Positions 7,576 through 15,214 of a DNA stretch of 64,000 bases are shown here, one piece after another. Source of the stretch: Nonomuraea sp. NEAU-A123. GTDB taxonomy: Bacteria > Actinomycetota > Actinomycetes > Streptosporangiales > Streptosporangiaceae. Where the stretch lies: the NCBI RefSeq assembly GCF_018603905.1, contig NZ_JAHFZZ010000005.1, positions 186,001 to 250,000 of the forward strand, given 5' to 3'. The notes under the pieces were generated by a model. The model had not been told where the DNA came from and searched no databases. It worked only from the letters and a program-made list of their open reading frames with translations. Numbering within the stretch: the first letter of the stretch is position 1; every line of letters begins with the position of its first letter. A program made the translations under genes and the position numbers.

Positions 7576-8618
7576 GCCAGGTCCTCTTCCAGGGACCGGC
7601 CCATCGTGGAGAGCTTGACCGGCGAGGCGCGCAGCGCCTCGTGCAGGCCGTCGACCGGCACGGGCACCAGCTCGTGCCGGACGGCGAGCAGCTCGGCCTG
7701 GTCCCTGACCCGCTCCCCGAACTCCCCGGGCAGCAGCGGCACGGCCACCCGCGCCGAAGCCAGCGCGACGCGGCCGTAGGCGGTCAGCGAGTGGTGCGAG
7801 ACACCGAGATGTCGCTCCCGCAGATCGCCCTCGCTCACCCGCAGCGCCGCCACCGGGCGGCCGCGCAGCACCGAGGCGGCGTTGATCGCCTCACCCGCCG
7901 AGACGCCCGAGAATCCCCACCGGGTGCCCGTGCCGAGGTTGCCGGGCCCTTGCGCGACGATCGCCACGTCGGCCTCCAGCACGTGCCTGGCGGCCAGCAG
8001 GCCGGTGTGGACGGTCACCGCCTCGACGTCGCCGCCGAAGGCCTGTCCCACCGTCACCACCCCGGTCAGCCAGCCGATCTCCCGCAATTTCGCGGCGGCC
8101 ATGGAGAACCAGGCGGGCAGCGCGCCGCCGTCCTGCATCACGTAGGCGACCCGTACGCCCGGGCGCGCCTCGTACAGGCCGCACAGGATCGGCGGCAGGG
8201 CCGAGTGCAGGTCGGCGACCACCACCGGCATGCCGTCGATCGAATCGGCCTCGCGCAGGACCTCGTGGAAGGGCGAATCCTGCTCGTCGGCGCCGAGCAC
8301 GGTGGCCTGCAGCGGCGTGTAACGGGCCTTCACCAGGTGCCCGGGTCCCTGCGGATCTTCCGGTAAACGGTTCGGGACTGCCACCACCATGGCGTAACCT
8401 CCCGTACCGAGACCCATCGCGAGTGCCGTCGTGTTGAGCAGGACCTCGTCGCCGGGTTCCGGACGGCCCACCAGGGGCGGATAGGCCAGAGCCCGGTATG
8501 TCCCGCCAGGCTCCACGCCCGGCTGGTGGTCCCCTCCGGAGACGGCGACATCCAGTTCCATCGCTCCCGGCCACTCGCGCCGGATCCGCACGACCTCGCC
8601 CTTGCGCCATCTGATCAC
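7521..8618 (-). CDS. DUF3866 family protein
   Basis: The protein has 365 residues, matches the actinobacterial DUF3866 family, and has no known function. It opens with a small basic/beta region (MIRWRKGEVVRIRREWPGAMELDV), then LLNTTALAMGLGTGGYAMV, and contains a Gly-rich motif IVAQGPGNLGTGTRWGFSGV around 235-255 that resembles nucleotide-binding loops. The start is a GTG, 39 bp from and divergent to pafB; DUF3866 beside pafBC is a context also seen in other actinobacteria. Its 3' end overlaps the DUF3291 gene in a tail-to-tail arrangement. Confidence 0.8.
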   Translation of the reverse strand: MIRWRKGEVVRIRREWPGAMELDVAVSGGDHQPGVEPGGTYRALAYPPLVGRPEPGDEVLLNTTALAMGLGTGGYAMVVAVPNRLPEDPQGPGHLVKARYTPLQATVLGADEQDSPFHEVLREADSIDGMPVVVADLHSALPPILCGLYEARPGVRVAYVMQDGGALPAWFSMAAAKLREIGWLTGVVTVGQAFGGDVEAVTVHTGLLAARHVLEADVAIVAQGPGNLGTGTRWGFSGVSAGEAINAASVLRGRPVAALRVSEGDLRERHLGVSHHSLTAYGRVALASARVAVPLLPGEFGERVRDQAELLAVRHELVPVPVDGLHEALRASPVKLSTMGRSLEEDLAYFVASAAAGRCAASLLS

Positions 8619-8657
8619 TCGGGCAGGGTAGCGTCCGTTGAAGGAGGAGTGAGGCAG

Positions 8658-9608
8658 ATGTCGCGCCGCAAGACCGAGCGATTGCTGAACCTGGTGATCT
8701 GCCTGCTCGCCACGCGCCGCCCGCTGTCGGCCGAGCAGATCCGCCAGGCCGTCCCGGGCTACGACCGTGACGGTGACGAGGCGTTCCAGCGGATGTTCGA
8801 GCGCGACAAGAACGAGCTGCGCGAGATCGGCATCCCCATCGACGTGGTGCGCGACCCGTGGGAGGACGAGCCCGGTTACCGCATCGAGCGCCAGTCCTAC
8901 GAGCTGCCGGAGATCACCCTGGAGGCCGACGAGGCCGCCGTGCTCGGCCTGGCCGCGCAGGTGTGGCAGCGCGCGAGCCTCGCCGAGGCCGCCTCCGGCG
9001 CGCTGCTCAAGCTGCGCGCGGGCGGCGTGGCCACCGACGAGACCATCGGCGCCGGAGCGCTGGAGCTGCGCCTCGACACCCGCGACCCGGCCTTCCCCGC
9101 GCTGTGGGACGCGGTGCGCGACCGGCGCCTGGTGCGCTTCGACTACCGCGGCGCCGGCAGCGAGAACGTCCGCAGCCGCACGGTAGAGCCGTGGGGCGTG
9201 GTCAGCCGCCGCGGCCGCTGGTACCTCGCCGGGTTCGACCGCGGCCGGGACGCGCCGCGCGCCTTCCGGCTCAGCCGCATCACCGGCCAGGTCGTCACCA
9301 TCGGCCGGCCGGGCTCGATCGAGGTGCCGCCCGGCGTCGACCTGCGGGCCATGGTCGGCTTCCCCGAGGAGCCGGTCGAGGAGCGCATGGCCGTCATCCG
9401 CGTACGGCAGGGCGCCTGCGAGGGGCTGCGGCAGCTTTCCAGGGTCGTGCGCCCGGGCTCCGACGGGTGGGACGAGGCCGAGCTGGGCTTCACCGACCCC
9501 GAACGACTGGCCGGCTGGATGGCCAGCCTGGGCGCCGACGTCGAGGTGGTCGACCCGCCCGACGCCCGCGAGGCCGTCATCCGCCGCCTGAAGGGAGCAC
9601 TGGCGTGA
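8658..9608 (+). CDS. pafB: PafB, WYL-domain transcriptional activator subunit
   Basis: In mycobacteria PafB and PafC together activate the LexA-independent DNA-damage response; the genes are named for linkage to pafA. The 316-residue protein has an N-terminal winged helix (SRRKTERLLNLVICLLATRRPLSAEQI, then FERDKNELREIGIPI) and a WYL domain at ~145-235 (VRFDYRGAG..VEPWGVVSRRGRWYLAGFD). The ATG at 8658 has AAGGAGGAG upstream. pafC starts inside its stop codon (GTGA), so the two are translationally coupled, as expected for subunits of one complex. Confidence 0.93.
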   Translation: MSRRKTERLLNLVICLLATRRPLSAEQIRQAVPGYDRDGDEAFQRMFERDKNELREIGIPIDVVRDPWEDEPGYRIERQSYELPEITLEADEAAVLGLAAQVWQRASLAEAASGALLKLRAGGVATDETIGAGALELRLDTRDPAFPALWDAVRDRRLVRFDYRGAGSENVRSRTVEPWGVVSRRGRWYLAGFDRGRDAPRAFRLSRITGQVVTIGRPGSIEVPPGVDLRAMVGFPEEPVEERMAVIRVRQGACEGLRQLSRVVRPGSDGWDEAELGFTDPERLAGWMASLGADVEVVDPPDAREAVIRRLKGALA

Positions 9609-10570
9609 GTGGATCCGCCGACCGGCTGCCGAGGCTGCTCGCGCTCGTGCCGTACCTGATGTCGCACCCGGGCGCGCAGCTCGGCGAGGTGGCCGAGGTG
9701 TTCGGGCTGAGCGAGAAGCAGCTCATCGACGACCTGCAGCTGGTGTGGATGTGCGGGTTGCCGGGGCACACGCCCGGTGACCTGATCGACGTGTCGTGGG
9801 ACGGCGGCGAGATCCTCATCGACAACGCCGACACCATCGCCCGGCCGCTGCGGCTCGGCATCGACGAGGCCAGCGCGCTGCTGGTCGCGCTGCGCATGCT
9901 CGGCGCCATGCCGGAGCTGGCCGAGGTGCCCGGCGACGCGCTGCCCCGGGTGGTCGCCAAGCTGGAGCGGGCCGCGGGGGAGGGCGCGGCGGCCGTCAGC
10001 AGCCAGTTCGCGGTCGACGTCGACGCCACCCCCGACGCGCTGCTGCGCGTGCGCGAGGGGCTGACCAGGCGGCGGCGCCTGTCGCTGCGCTACTACGTGC
10101 CGGGCCGCGACGAGGTGACGCCACGCGAGGTCGACCCGATGCGGCTGGTCGTCGTCGACGGCCGCACCTACCTGGAGTGCTGGTGCTACCGGGCCGAGGC
10201 GATGCGGCTGTTCCGGCTCGACCGGATGCTCGGCGTGGACGTGCTCGACGTGGCCGCCGACCCGCCCGCCGAGGCCGAGCCGATCGACGTCGCGCAGGGC
10301 GTCTTCCGGCCCTCGCCCACCGATGAGCTGGTCGAGCTGGAGGTGACCGCCGCCGGGCGCTGGGTGGCCGAGTACTACCCGTGCGAGGAGGTCACCGAAC
10401 TGGGCGAGGGGCGGCTGCGGGTGGCGCTGCGGGCCCGCGACGAGGACTGGCTCCTCAAACTGGCGCTGCGCCTGGGCGACACCGGCCGGGTGGTCTCGCC
10501 GCCCGCGCTGGCCGACCGGGTACGGGAGGAAGCCGAACGGGCCCTGAGCCGCTACGCTCACCGGTCATGA
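9605..10570 (+). CDS. pafC: PafC, WYL-domain transcriptional activator subunit
   Basis: This is the partner of PafB, 321 residues. It has an N-terminal helix-turn-helix (RLLALVPYLMSHPGAQLGEVAEVFGLSEKQLIDDL) and a WYL domain at ~155-220 (LRYYVPGRDEVTPREVDPMRL, then RTYLECWCYRAEAMRLFRLDRM). The start is the GTG at 9605, which overlaps the pafB stop as GTGA. Its own stop overlaps the ATG of the small membrane protein that follows (ATGA), so pafB, pafC and that gene form a coupled string leading into tatA. Confidence 0.93.
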   Translation: MSGSADRLPRLLALVPYLMSHPGAQLGEVAEVFGLSEKQLIDDLQLVWMCGLPGHTPGDLIDVSWDGGEILIDNADTIARPLRLGIDEASALLVALRMLGAMPELAEVPGDALPRVVAKLERAAGEGAAAVSSQFAVDVDATPDALLRVREGLTRRRRLSLRYYVPGRDEVTPREVDPMRLVVVDGRTYLECWCYRAEAMRLFRLDRMLGVDVLDVAADPPAEAEPIDVAQGVFRPSPTDELVELEVTAAGRWVAEYYPCEEVTELGEGRLRVALRARDEDWLLKLALRLGDTGRVVSPPALADRVREEAERALSRYAHRS

Positions 10571-10767
10571 CCTGGATCCTCTTGGCGGCCGGACTCAGTG
10601 TCGCCGGGCTGGCCGCGCTGGCGGTCGCGGGTACGCGCTTGCTCGTCGCGGCGCGTAATCTGAACAGGGAAGTAGCCGGGGCGCGTGCCCAGCTCGAGCC
10701 GCGGCAGGCCAGATTGAGGCACCAGGGGGATGAGACCGACCCCCGGGCAGCGTACGATCGTGGCTGA
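10567..10767 (+). CDS. Small single-pass membrane protein between pafC and tatA
   Basis: This 66-residue ORF starts at an ATG overlapping the pafC stop (ATGA). Residues 2-30 form one membrane segment (TWILLAAGLSVAGLAALAV), followed by a basic, probably helical cytoplasmic tail (RNLNREVAGARAQLEPRQARLRHQ). It ends 28 nt before tatA. The N-in/helical-tail plan recalls TatA-type proteins, but the glycine hinge and conserved lysines of TatA are absent. The tight overlap argues that it is translated; function is unknown. Confidence 0.65.
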   Translation: MTWILLAAGLSVAGLAALAVAGTRLLVAARNLNREVAGARAQLEPRQARLRHQGDETDPRAAYDRG

Positions 10768-10795
10768 AACAGCACTCGCTCAAAAAGGACGTTTC

Positions 10796-11116
10796 ATGGG
10801 AAACCTCGGACCTACTGAGCTTCTGATCATTGCCGGCGTGCTCATCTTGCTGTTCGGTGCCAAGAAGCTGCCGGAGATGGCCAGGGGCCTCGGCAGGTCG
10901 ATGCGCATCTTCAAGTCGGAGACGGCCAAGCTGCGCGAAGACGACTACGACGACCGACCGGCTACGGTCGAGACGGTGACGCAGACGCCCGCCCAGCCGC
11001 AGCCCGCGCCCGCGCAGCCCATCCAGGCCGCCCCCGCGCTCTCGGTGGAGGAGCAGGCCCGCCAGCTGGAGGAGCAGGCGGCCAAGCTGCGCGCCAGCGC
11101 CGACAAGAAAGTCTGA
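10796..11116 (+). CDS. tatA: Sec-independent protein translocase subunit TatA
   Basis: TatA oligomers form the passage for folded Tat substrates across the cytoplasmic membrane. The 106-residue protein has the TatA plan: membrane helix ~5-22 (GPTELLIIAGVLILLFGAKK) with the FG hinge, amphipathic helix to ~45 (LPEMARGLGRSMRIFKSE), then an acidic and Pro/Gln-rich tail and a terminal coiled segment (EEQARQLEEQAAKLRAS). The ATG at 10796 follows AAAAAGGAC. tatC follows after 33 nt; tatB is not in the window. Confidence 0.93.
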   Translation: MGNLGPTELLIIAGVLILLFGAKKLPEMARGLGRSMRIFKSETAKLREDDYDDRPATVETVTQTPAQPQPAPAQPIQAAPALSVEEQARQLEEQAAKLRASADKKV

Positions 11117-11149
11117 CCCTGACCCTCCTCGCACTCCAGGGACTGCTAG

Positions 11150-12022
11150 ATGGCGCTGCTCAAGAAGTCGAGCGGAGAAGGTTCGGCCCGCGATCCCGAG
11201 GGCCGCATGCCGCTCATGGACCACTTGCGGGAGTTGCGTAACCGGCTGCTCATCGCCACGATCGCGGTGGTCATCGGCATCATCATCGGATGGTTCTTCT
11301 TCGACCCGGTGTGGGCGATCCTGAAGGCCCCCTACTGCGACACCATGCAGTCGAGGCAGCTCACCGGCCATTGCAGCCTGACCTACAGCGGCATCTTCCA
11401 GTCCTTCTTCATCACGCTGAAGGTGTCGGCGATGATCGGCCTGGTGCTGGCGTCGCCGGTCTGGCTCTACCAGCTCTGGGCGTTCGTCACGCCCGCGCTC
11501 TACCGCAACGAGAAGCGCCACACGGTGGTGTTCCTGGCCCTGGCGATCCCGCTGTTCGCCCTGGGCGCGGTGCTGGCCTACATCATCATGCACACCAGCC
11601 TGGGCTTCCTGCTGGGCTTCTCGCTCGACGACACGGTCCCCACGATCGGGATCGACGACTATCTCGACTACGTCCTGATCATGATCGCCATCTTCGGGAT
11701 CTCGTTCGAGCTGCCGCTCTTCCTGGTCTTCCTCAACGTCCTCGGGGTGCTGTCGCACGCGACGGTGGCCAAGCACCGGCGCATGGTCATCTTCCTCATG
11801 TTCGTGTTCGGCGCCGTCATCACGCCGGGTGGCGATCCGTTCGCGATGATGGCCCTGGCCGCGCCGATGATCATCCTGTTCGCGGCGGCCGAGCTGTTCA
11901 TGTACGTGCGCGAGCGGCGAATGCCCGCCGGTGAGGACTTCTCCTACCTGCCCGACGATGAGGCCTCGCCTCTGGAAGCCGACGCGTCACCCCTGGAACA
12001 GGATTCCGATTCGGACCGATAG
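11150..12022 (+). CDS. tatC: Sec-independent protein translocase subunit TatC
   Basis: TatC is the membrane receptor that recognises twin-arginine signal peptides. The 290-residue protein has six predicted membrane helices. Family motifs are present: MPLMDHLRELRNRLL at the N-terminus, SAMIGLVLASPVWLYQLWAFVTPALYRNEKR in the second helix/loop, FGISFELPLFL, and FVFGAVITPGGDP before the last helices. The acidic C-terminal tail (~265-290) is poorly conserved. It is downstream of tatA and 16 nt before the lipid kinase. Confidence 0.95.
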   Translation: MALLKKSSGEGSARDPEGRMPLMDHLRELRNRLLIATIAVVIGIIIGWFFFDPVWAILKAPYCDTMQSRQLTGHCSLTYSGIFQSFFITLKVSAMIGLVLASPVWLYQLWAFVTPALYRNEKRHTVVFLALAIPLFALGAVLAYIIMHTSLGFLLGFSLDDTVPTIGIDDYLDYVLIMIAIFGISFELPLFLVFLNVLGVLSHATVAKHRRMVIFLMFVFGAVITPGGDPFAMMALAAPMIILFAAAELFMYVRERRMPAGEDFSYLPDDEASPLEADASPLEQDSDSDR

Positions 12023-12038
12023 GCGATAAGTTCCGGGC

Positions 12039-12926
12039 GTGTCCCCACAACTCGTCCTGCTCGTCAACCCCGCCGCCCGCGGCGGCCGTGCGGTGCGCCT
12101 GCTCGGACCCGTGGCCCGCCGCCTGCGCGCGGGCGGGGCCGACGTGTCGGTGATCGTCGGTGACAGCGCGCCCGACGCGCTGGAGCGGGCCTGCGCCGCC
12201 GTGGCCGAGCGCCCCGACGCGCTGGTGGCCTTCGGCGGTGATGGCCTGGTCCACCTGGCCGTGCAGGCGGTCGCCGGGACGGACGTGCCGCTCGGCATCA
12301 TCCCCGCAGGGACCGGCAACGACATCGCCACCGCGCTGGGCGTGCCGCGCAAGGACCCGATCGCGGCGGCCGGTGCGGTGCTGCGCGGCAGGTCCCGCCT
12401 GGTCGACGCCGCCCGCATCCGCGCCGGTCAGGCCGAGGAGCTGTTCGCCGGGGTGGTGTGCTGCGGGTTCGACTCCCGGGTGAACGAGCGGGCCAACGGG
12501 CTCACCTGGCCGCCGGGGATGGCCAAGTACCTGCTGGCCACCTTCCAGGAACTACGGGGGTTCCGGCCCATCCCCTTCCGCATCACGCTCGACGACGATG
12601 AGCCGATCGAGCGGGAGGCCATGCTGGTCGCGGTGGGCAACACCTCCTCCTACGGCGCTGGGATGCGGGTCTGCCCCGATGCCCAGCCCGACGACGGGCT
12701 GCTCGACGTGATGATCCTTTCGGCCTTGTCCAAGGCGGAGTTCGTCCGGGTGTTCCCGAGCGTCTACCGGGGGGTGCACGTCTCGCACGAGGCCGTGTCG
12801 GTCAGGCGGGTGCGGCGCGTGCGGCTGGAGGCGCCCGACGTGGTGGCCTACGCCGACGGTGAGCGGATCGGGCCGGTCCCCGTCACGTGCGAGATCCAGC
12901 CGGGGGCGCTGCGGGTCATCACTTGA
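12039..12926 (+). CDS. Diacylglycerol/lipid kinase family protein (DagK_cat)
   Basis: This enzyme likely phosphorylates a lipid such as diacylglycerol at the membrane. The DAGK catalytic domain covers residues ~3-130: VLLVNPAARGGRA, the nucleotide motif AFGGDGLVHLAVQ (usually GGDGT; here GGDGL) and GIIPAGTGNDIATALG. The C-terminal beta domain has VAVGNTSSYGAGMRVCPDAQPDDGLLDV. The GTG start lies 6 nt after TAAGTT (12027-12032), so it may have its own leaderless transcript besides read-through from tatC. A lipid kinase follows tatC in other actinobacteria too. Convergent with the MFS gene. Confidence 0.88.
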   Translation: MSPQLVLLVNPAARGGRAVRLLGPVARRLRAGGADVSVIVGDSAPDALERACAAVAERPDALVAFGGDGLVHLAVQAVAGTDVPLGIIPAGTGNDIATALGVPRKDPIAAAGAVLRGRSRLVDAARIRAGQAEELFAGVVCCGFDSRVNERANGLTWPPGMAKYLLATFQELRGFRPIPFRITLDDDEPIEREAMLVAVGNTSSYGAGMRVCPDAQPDDGLLDVMILSALSKAEFVRVFPSVYRGVHVSHEAVSVRRVRRVRLEAPDVVAYADGERIGPVPVTCEIQPGALRVIT

Positions 12927-13010
12927 GATCTATAACGTAAAGGCGCGCGGGGCGTACGAGGTGCCGGATCGTACGAGGTGCCGGGCCGTTAGAGGCGCCG
13001 TACAGGCGGG

Positions 13011-14489
13011 TCAGACTTTGACGCGTTGCGGGGCGGGCGGGTCGGCGGGCAGCGCGGGGCTGGTCTTGAGGAATATGGCGAGCAGCAGGGCGGCGGCCAT
13101 CACGCCCGCCGCCGACTGGAACACCACGTGCACGCCCGACACCAGCGCGCCGACCGCTTGCTCGCGCACCTCGGGCCGCAGCGCCCCCGTCAGGCTCCCG
13201 GCTCTGAAGCCCGGCGGCAGGTGCGCCGCGGTGGCCCGGTTCAGCAGGATGCCGAACACGGCCGCGCCCAGCGCCGAGCCGAGCACCTGGGCGAAGCGGA
13301 TCGACGTGGTGGCCACGCCGAGCTGGGAGGGCGGCGCCGAGTTCTGCACCAGCAGGACGATGATGCCGAGCACCATGCCGAACCCGACGCCCATCACGAA
13401 CAGGTCGAAGCGGAGCGTCCAGGCGGACGTGTCCGCCTCCAGGCGGCTCAGCAGCACCATCGAGGCCGTCACGCAGGCCATGCCCGCGACCAGGAACGGC
13501 TTGGTGTCGCGCCCGCGCCCGATGAGCACGCCGGAGATCGTGCCCGACGCGACCATGCCGATCGCCATCGGGATGAGGTACAGCCCCGATTCGGTGGCTT
13601 TGACACCGGCCGCCGCCTGGAGGTAGACGATCGTGTAGAAGATGCCGCCCGCCATGCCGAGGGCGGTCAGGAACTGCAGCGGCAGGGCGATCCTGAGCGT
13701 GGGGTCGCGGAACATGGAGAAGGGCAGGATCGGCTCCGCCGCGGTGAGCTGGCGCCAGGCGAACGCGGCGAACAGCACGACGTCCAGGGCGATGAGCGAC
13801 AGCAGCGTGGCGGAGTCCCAGGCGTAGGTCTTGCCGCCCCACTCGACGACCAGCAGCATCAGGCAGGCCGCCGTCGCGACCAGGCCCGCCCCCAGGTAGT
13901 CGATGCGGTGGCGCAGCCCGCCGTCGCCGAGCCTGATCACGGCGGCGGCCGAGACCAGCACGAACAGGCCGACCGGCAGGTTGAGGTAGAAGATCCAGCG
14001 CCAGGTGACGTGGTCGGTGAACACGCCGCCCAGCAGCGGGCCCGCCACCAGGCCGAGCCCGGCGATGAGGCCGCCCGCGCCGCCCGCCGAGGCCCGCTTC
14101 TGGGGCGGGAAGAGGTGGGCGGCGACGACCATCGTGACGCTCATCAGGCCGCCGCCGCCGAGCCCCTGCACCGCGCGGAAGGCGACCAGCTGGCCCATGT
14201 CCTGTGCCGCCCCGCACAGCGCGGACCCGGCCAGGAACAGGCCCACGGCGCCCAGATAGACCTGCTTGGCGCCGTAGACGTCGCACAGCTTGCCGTAGAG
14301 GGGCAGGGCGGCGGTGGCGGCCAGGGAGTAGGCGGTGATCAGCCACGGCAGCCGCTCCAGGCCGTGGACGGGGTCGAGCTCGCGGACGATCGACCAGGAC
14401 GCGGTCGAGACGATGTTCTGGTCCAGGACGGCCAGGATCAGCGTGAGCAGCACGCCCACCATGGCGATCCGTTTCTGCGCTTCGGTCAT
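13011..14489 (-). CDS. MFS multidrug exporter, DHA2 (EmrB/QacA) type
   Basis: This is a drug:proton antiporter of the 14-helix DHA2 group, 492 residues. Signatures: motif D-like LDQNIVSTASWSIVRE in helix 1, WLITAYSLAATAALPLYGKLCDVYGAKQVYL (motif A) between helices 2 and 3, and RAVQGLGGGGLMSVTMVV and RWIFYLNLPVGLFVL in helices 4-6. It is divergent from the TetR gene at 14544, and the 54-bp interval holds two operator-like repeats, so TetR repression lifted by a toxic ligand is the likely control. Substrate unknown. Confidence 0.92.
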   Translation of the reverse strand: MTEAQKRIAMVGVLLTLILAVLDQNIVSTASWSIVRELDPVHGLERLPWLITAYSLAATAALPLYGKLCDVYGAKQVYLGAVGLFLAGSALCGAAQDMGQLVAFRAVQGLGGGGLMSVTMVVAAHLFPPQKRASAGGAGGLIAGLGLVAGPLLGGVFTDHVTWRWIFYLNLPVGLFVLVSAAAVIRLGDGGLRHRIDYLGAGLVATAACLMLLVVEWGGKTYAWDSATLLSLIALDVVLFAAFAWRQLTAAEPILPFSMFRDPTLRIALPLQFLTALGMAGGIFYTIVYLQAAAGVKATESGLYLIPMAIGMVASGTISGVLIGRGRDTKPFLVAGMACVTASMVLLSRLEADTSAWTLRFDLFVMGVGFGMVLGIIVLLVQNSAPPSQLGVATTSIRFAQVLGSALGAAVFGILLNRATAAHLPPGFRAGSLTGALRPEVREQAVGALVSGVHVVFQSAAGVMAAALLLAIFLKTSPALPADPPAPQRVKV

Positions 14490-14494
14490 ATTTA

Positions 14495-14525
14495 TTAGAC
14501 TGAGTCAAAAATTCGACCGAGTCAA
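14495..14525. promoter_or_regulatory. Twin operator between the MFS exporter and the TetR gene
   Basis: Two 14-bp near-copies, TTAGACTGAGTCAA (14495-14508) and TTCGACCGAGTCAA (14512-14525), 12 of 14 identical, start 17 bp apart. Each is an imperfect palindrome. The second covers the -35 region of tetR, whose -10 TAGGAT is at 14532-14537, 6 nt before its GTG; the first sits just upstream of the MFS ATG. Binding there by the TetR product is inferred. Confidence 0.65.
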
Positions 14526-14543
14526 CTCCGATAGGATGGGCGC

Positions 14544-15173
14544 GTGGAAGAAGGCTTGCGTGAGCGCAAGAAGCGGGAGACCCGGCGGACGATCCACGAC
14601 ACCGCGATGCAGCTGTTCACCGAGCGCGGATTCGCCGAGGTGTCGGTCCTGGAGATCGCCGAACGGGCGGGCGTCTCCAAGATGACCGTCTTCAACTACT
14701 TCCCCACCAAGGAGGACATCGTCCTCGACGTGATGGGCGAGAGCTTGGGCGACATCGCGCAGCTCGTGAGCGGCCGGCGGCCGGGCGAGTCGCTGGTCGA
14801 AGGGGCGCGCCGCGAGTTCGTGGCGCGGCTGGCCCGGCACGCCCCGGAGACCGGGCTCGACGACAGCCCGGCCTACCTCGAGCAGTTGCACCTGTTCAGG
14901 AAGACGCCCTCGCTGGCGGCCAGGCTGCTGCTGTTCCACGTCGCGGCCGAAGCCAAGATGACCGAGGCCATCGAGCTGGAGCTGCCCGGCGACCCGCGCG
15001 CGCCGTTCGCCGCCGGGCAGCTCTACGCGCTGCTGCGCACCCTGCAGGTGCAGAACAGCCGCCGCATCTACCACGGGCAGAGCGCCGCCGAGGCCTACCC
15101 CGACGCGGTCGCCGCCGCCAACACCGGTTTCGACCTGCTCCGTGGGGGCCTCGGCGACTATCTGGCGGGGTAG
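14544..15173 (+). CDS. TetR/AcrR-family transcriptional regulator
   Basis: This 209-residue regulator probably represses the divergent exporter. The N-terminal HTH is canonical: RKKRETRRTIHDTAMQLFTERGFAEVSVLEIAERAGVSKMTVFNYFPTKEDIV at ~7-58, with the MTVFNYFPTKE recognition helix common in regulators of drug exporters. The C-terminal ligand domain is not assignable. The GTG lies 6 nt after the TAGGAT box, so the mRNA is probably leaderless and autoregulated through the twin operator. Confidence 0.9.
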   Translation: MEEGLRERKKRETRRTIHDTAMQLFTERGFAEVSVLEIAERAGVSKMTVFNYFPTKEDIVLDVMGESLGDIAQLVSGRRPGESLVEGARREFVARLARHAPETGLDDSPAYLEQLHLFRKTPSLAARLLLFHVAAEAKMTEAIELELPGDPRAPFAAGQLYALLRTLQVQNSRRIYHGQSAAEAYPDAVAAANTGFDLLRGGLGDYLAG

Positions 15174-15214
15174 CCGGGACGGACCGGAATAGCGATTTCG
15201 GTAGGGTGACGGTT

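Noticed and set aside
12953..12982. Direct repeat GTACGAGGTGCCGG (two copies) between the lipid kinase and MFS genes
   Set aside because: It is short, in an 84-bp convergent gap, with no sign of function; noted only as local duplication.
13026..14498. 490-codon plus frame antisense to the MFS gene
   Set aside because: It is highly charged, without any family pattern, and fully covered by an MFS transporter with its motifs.
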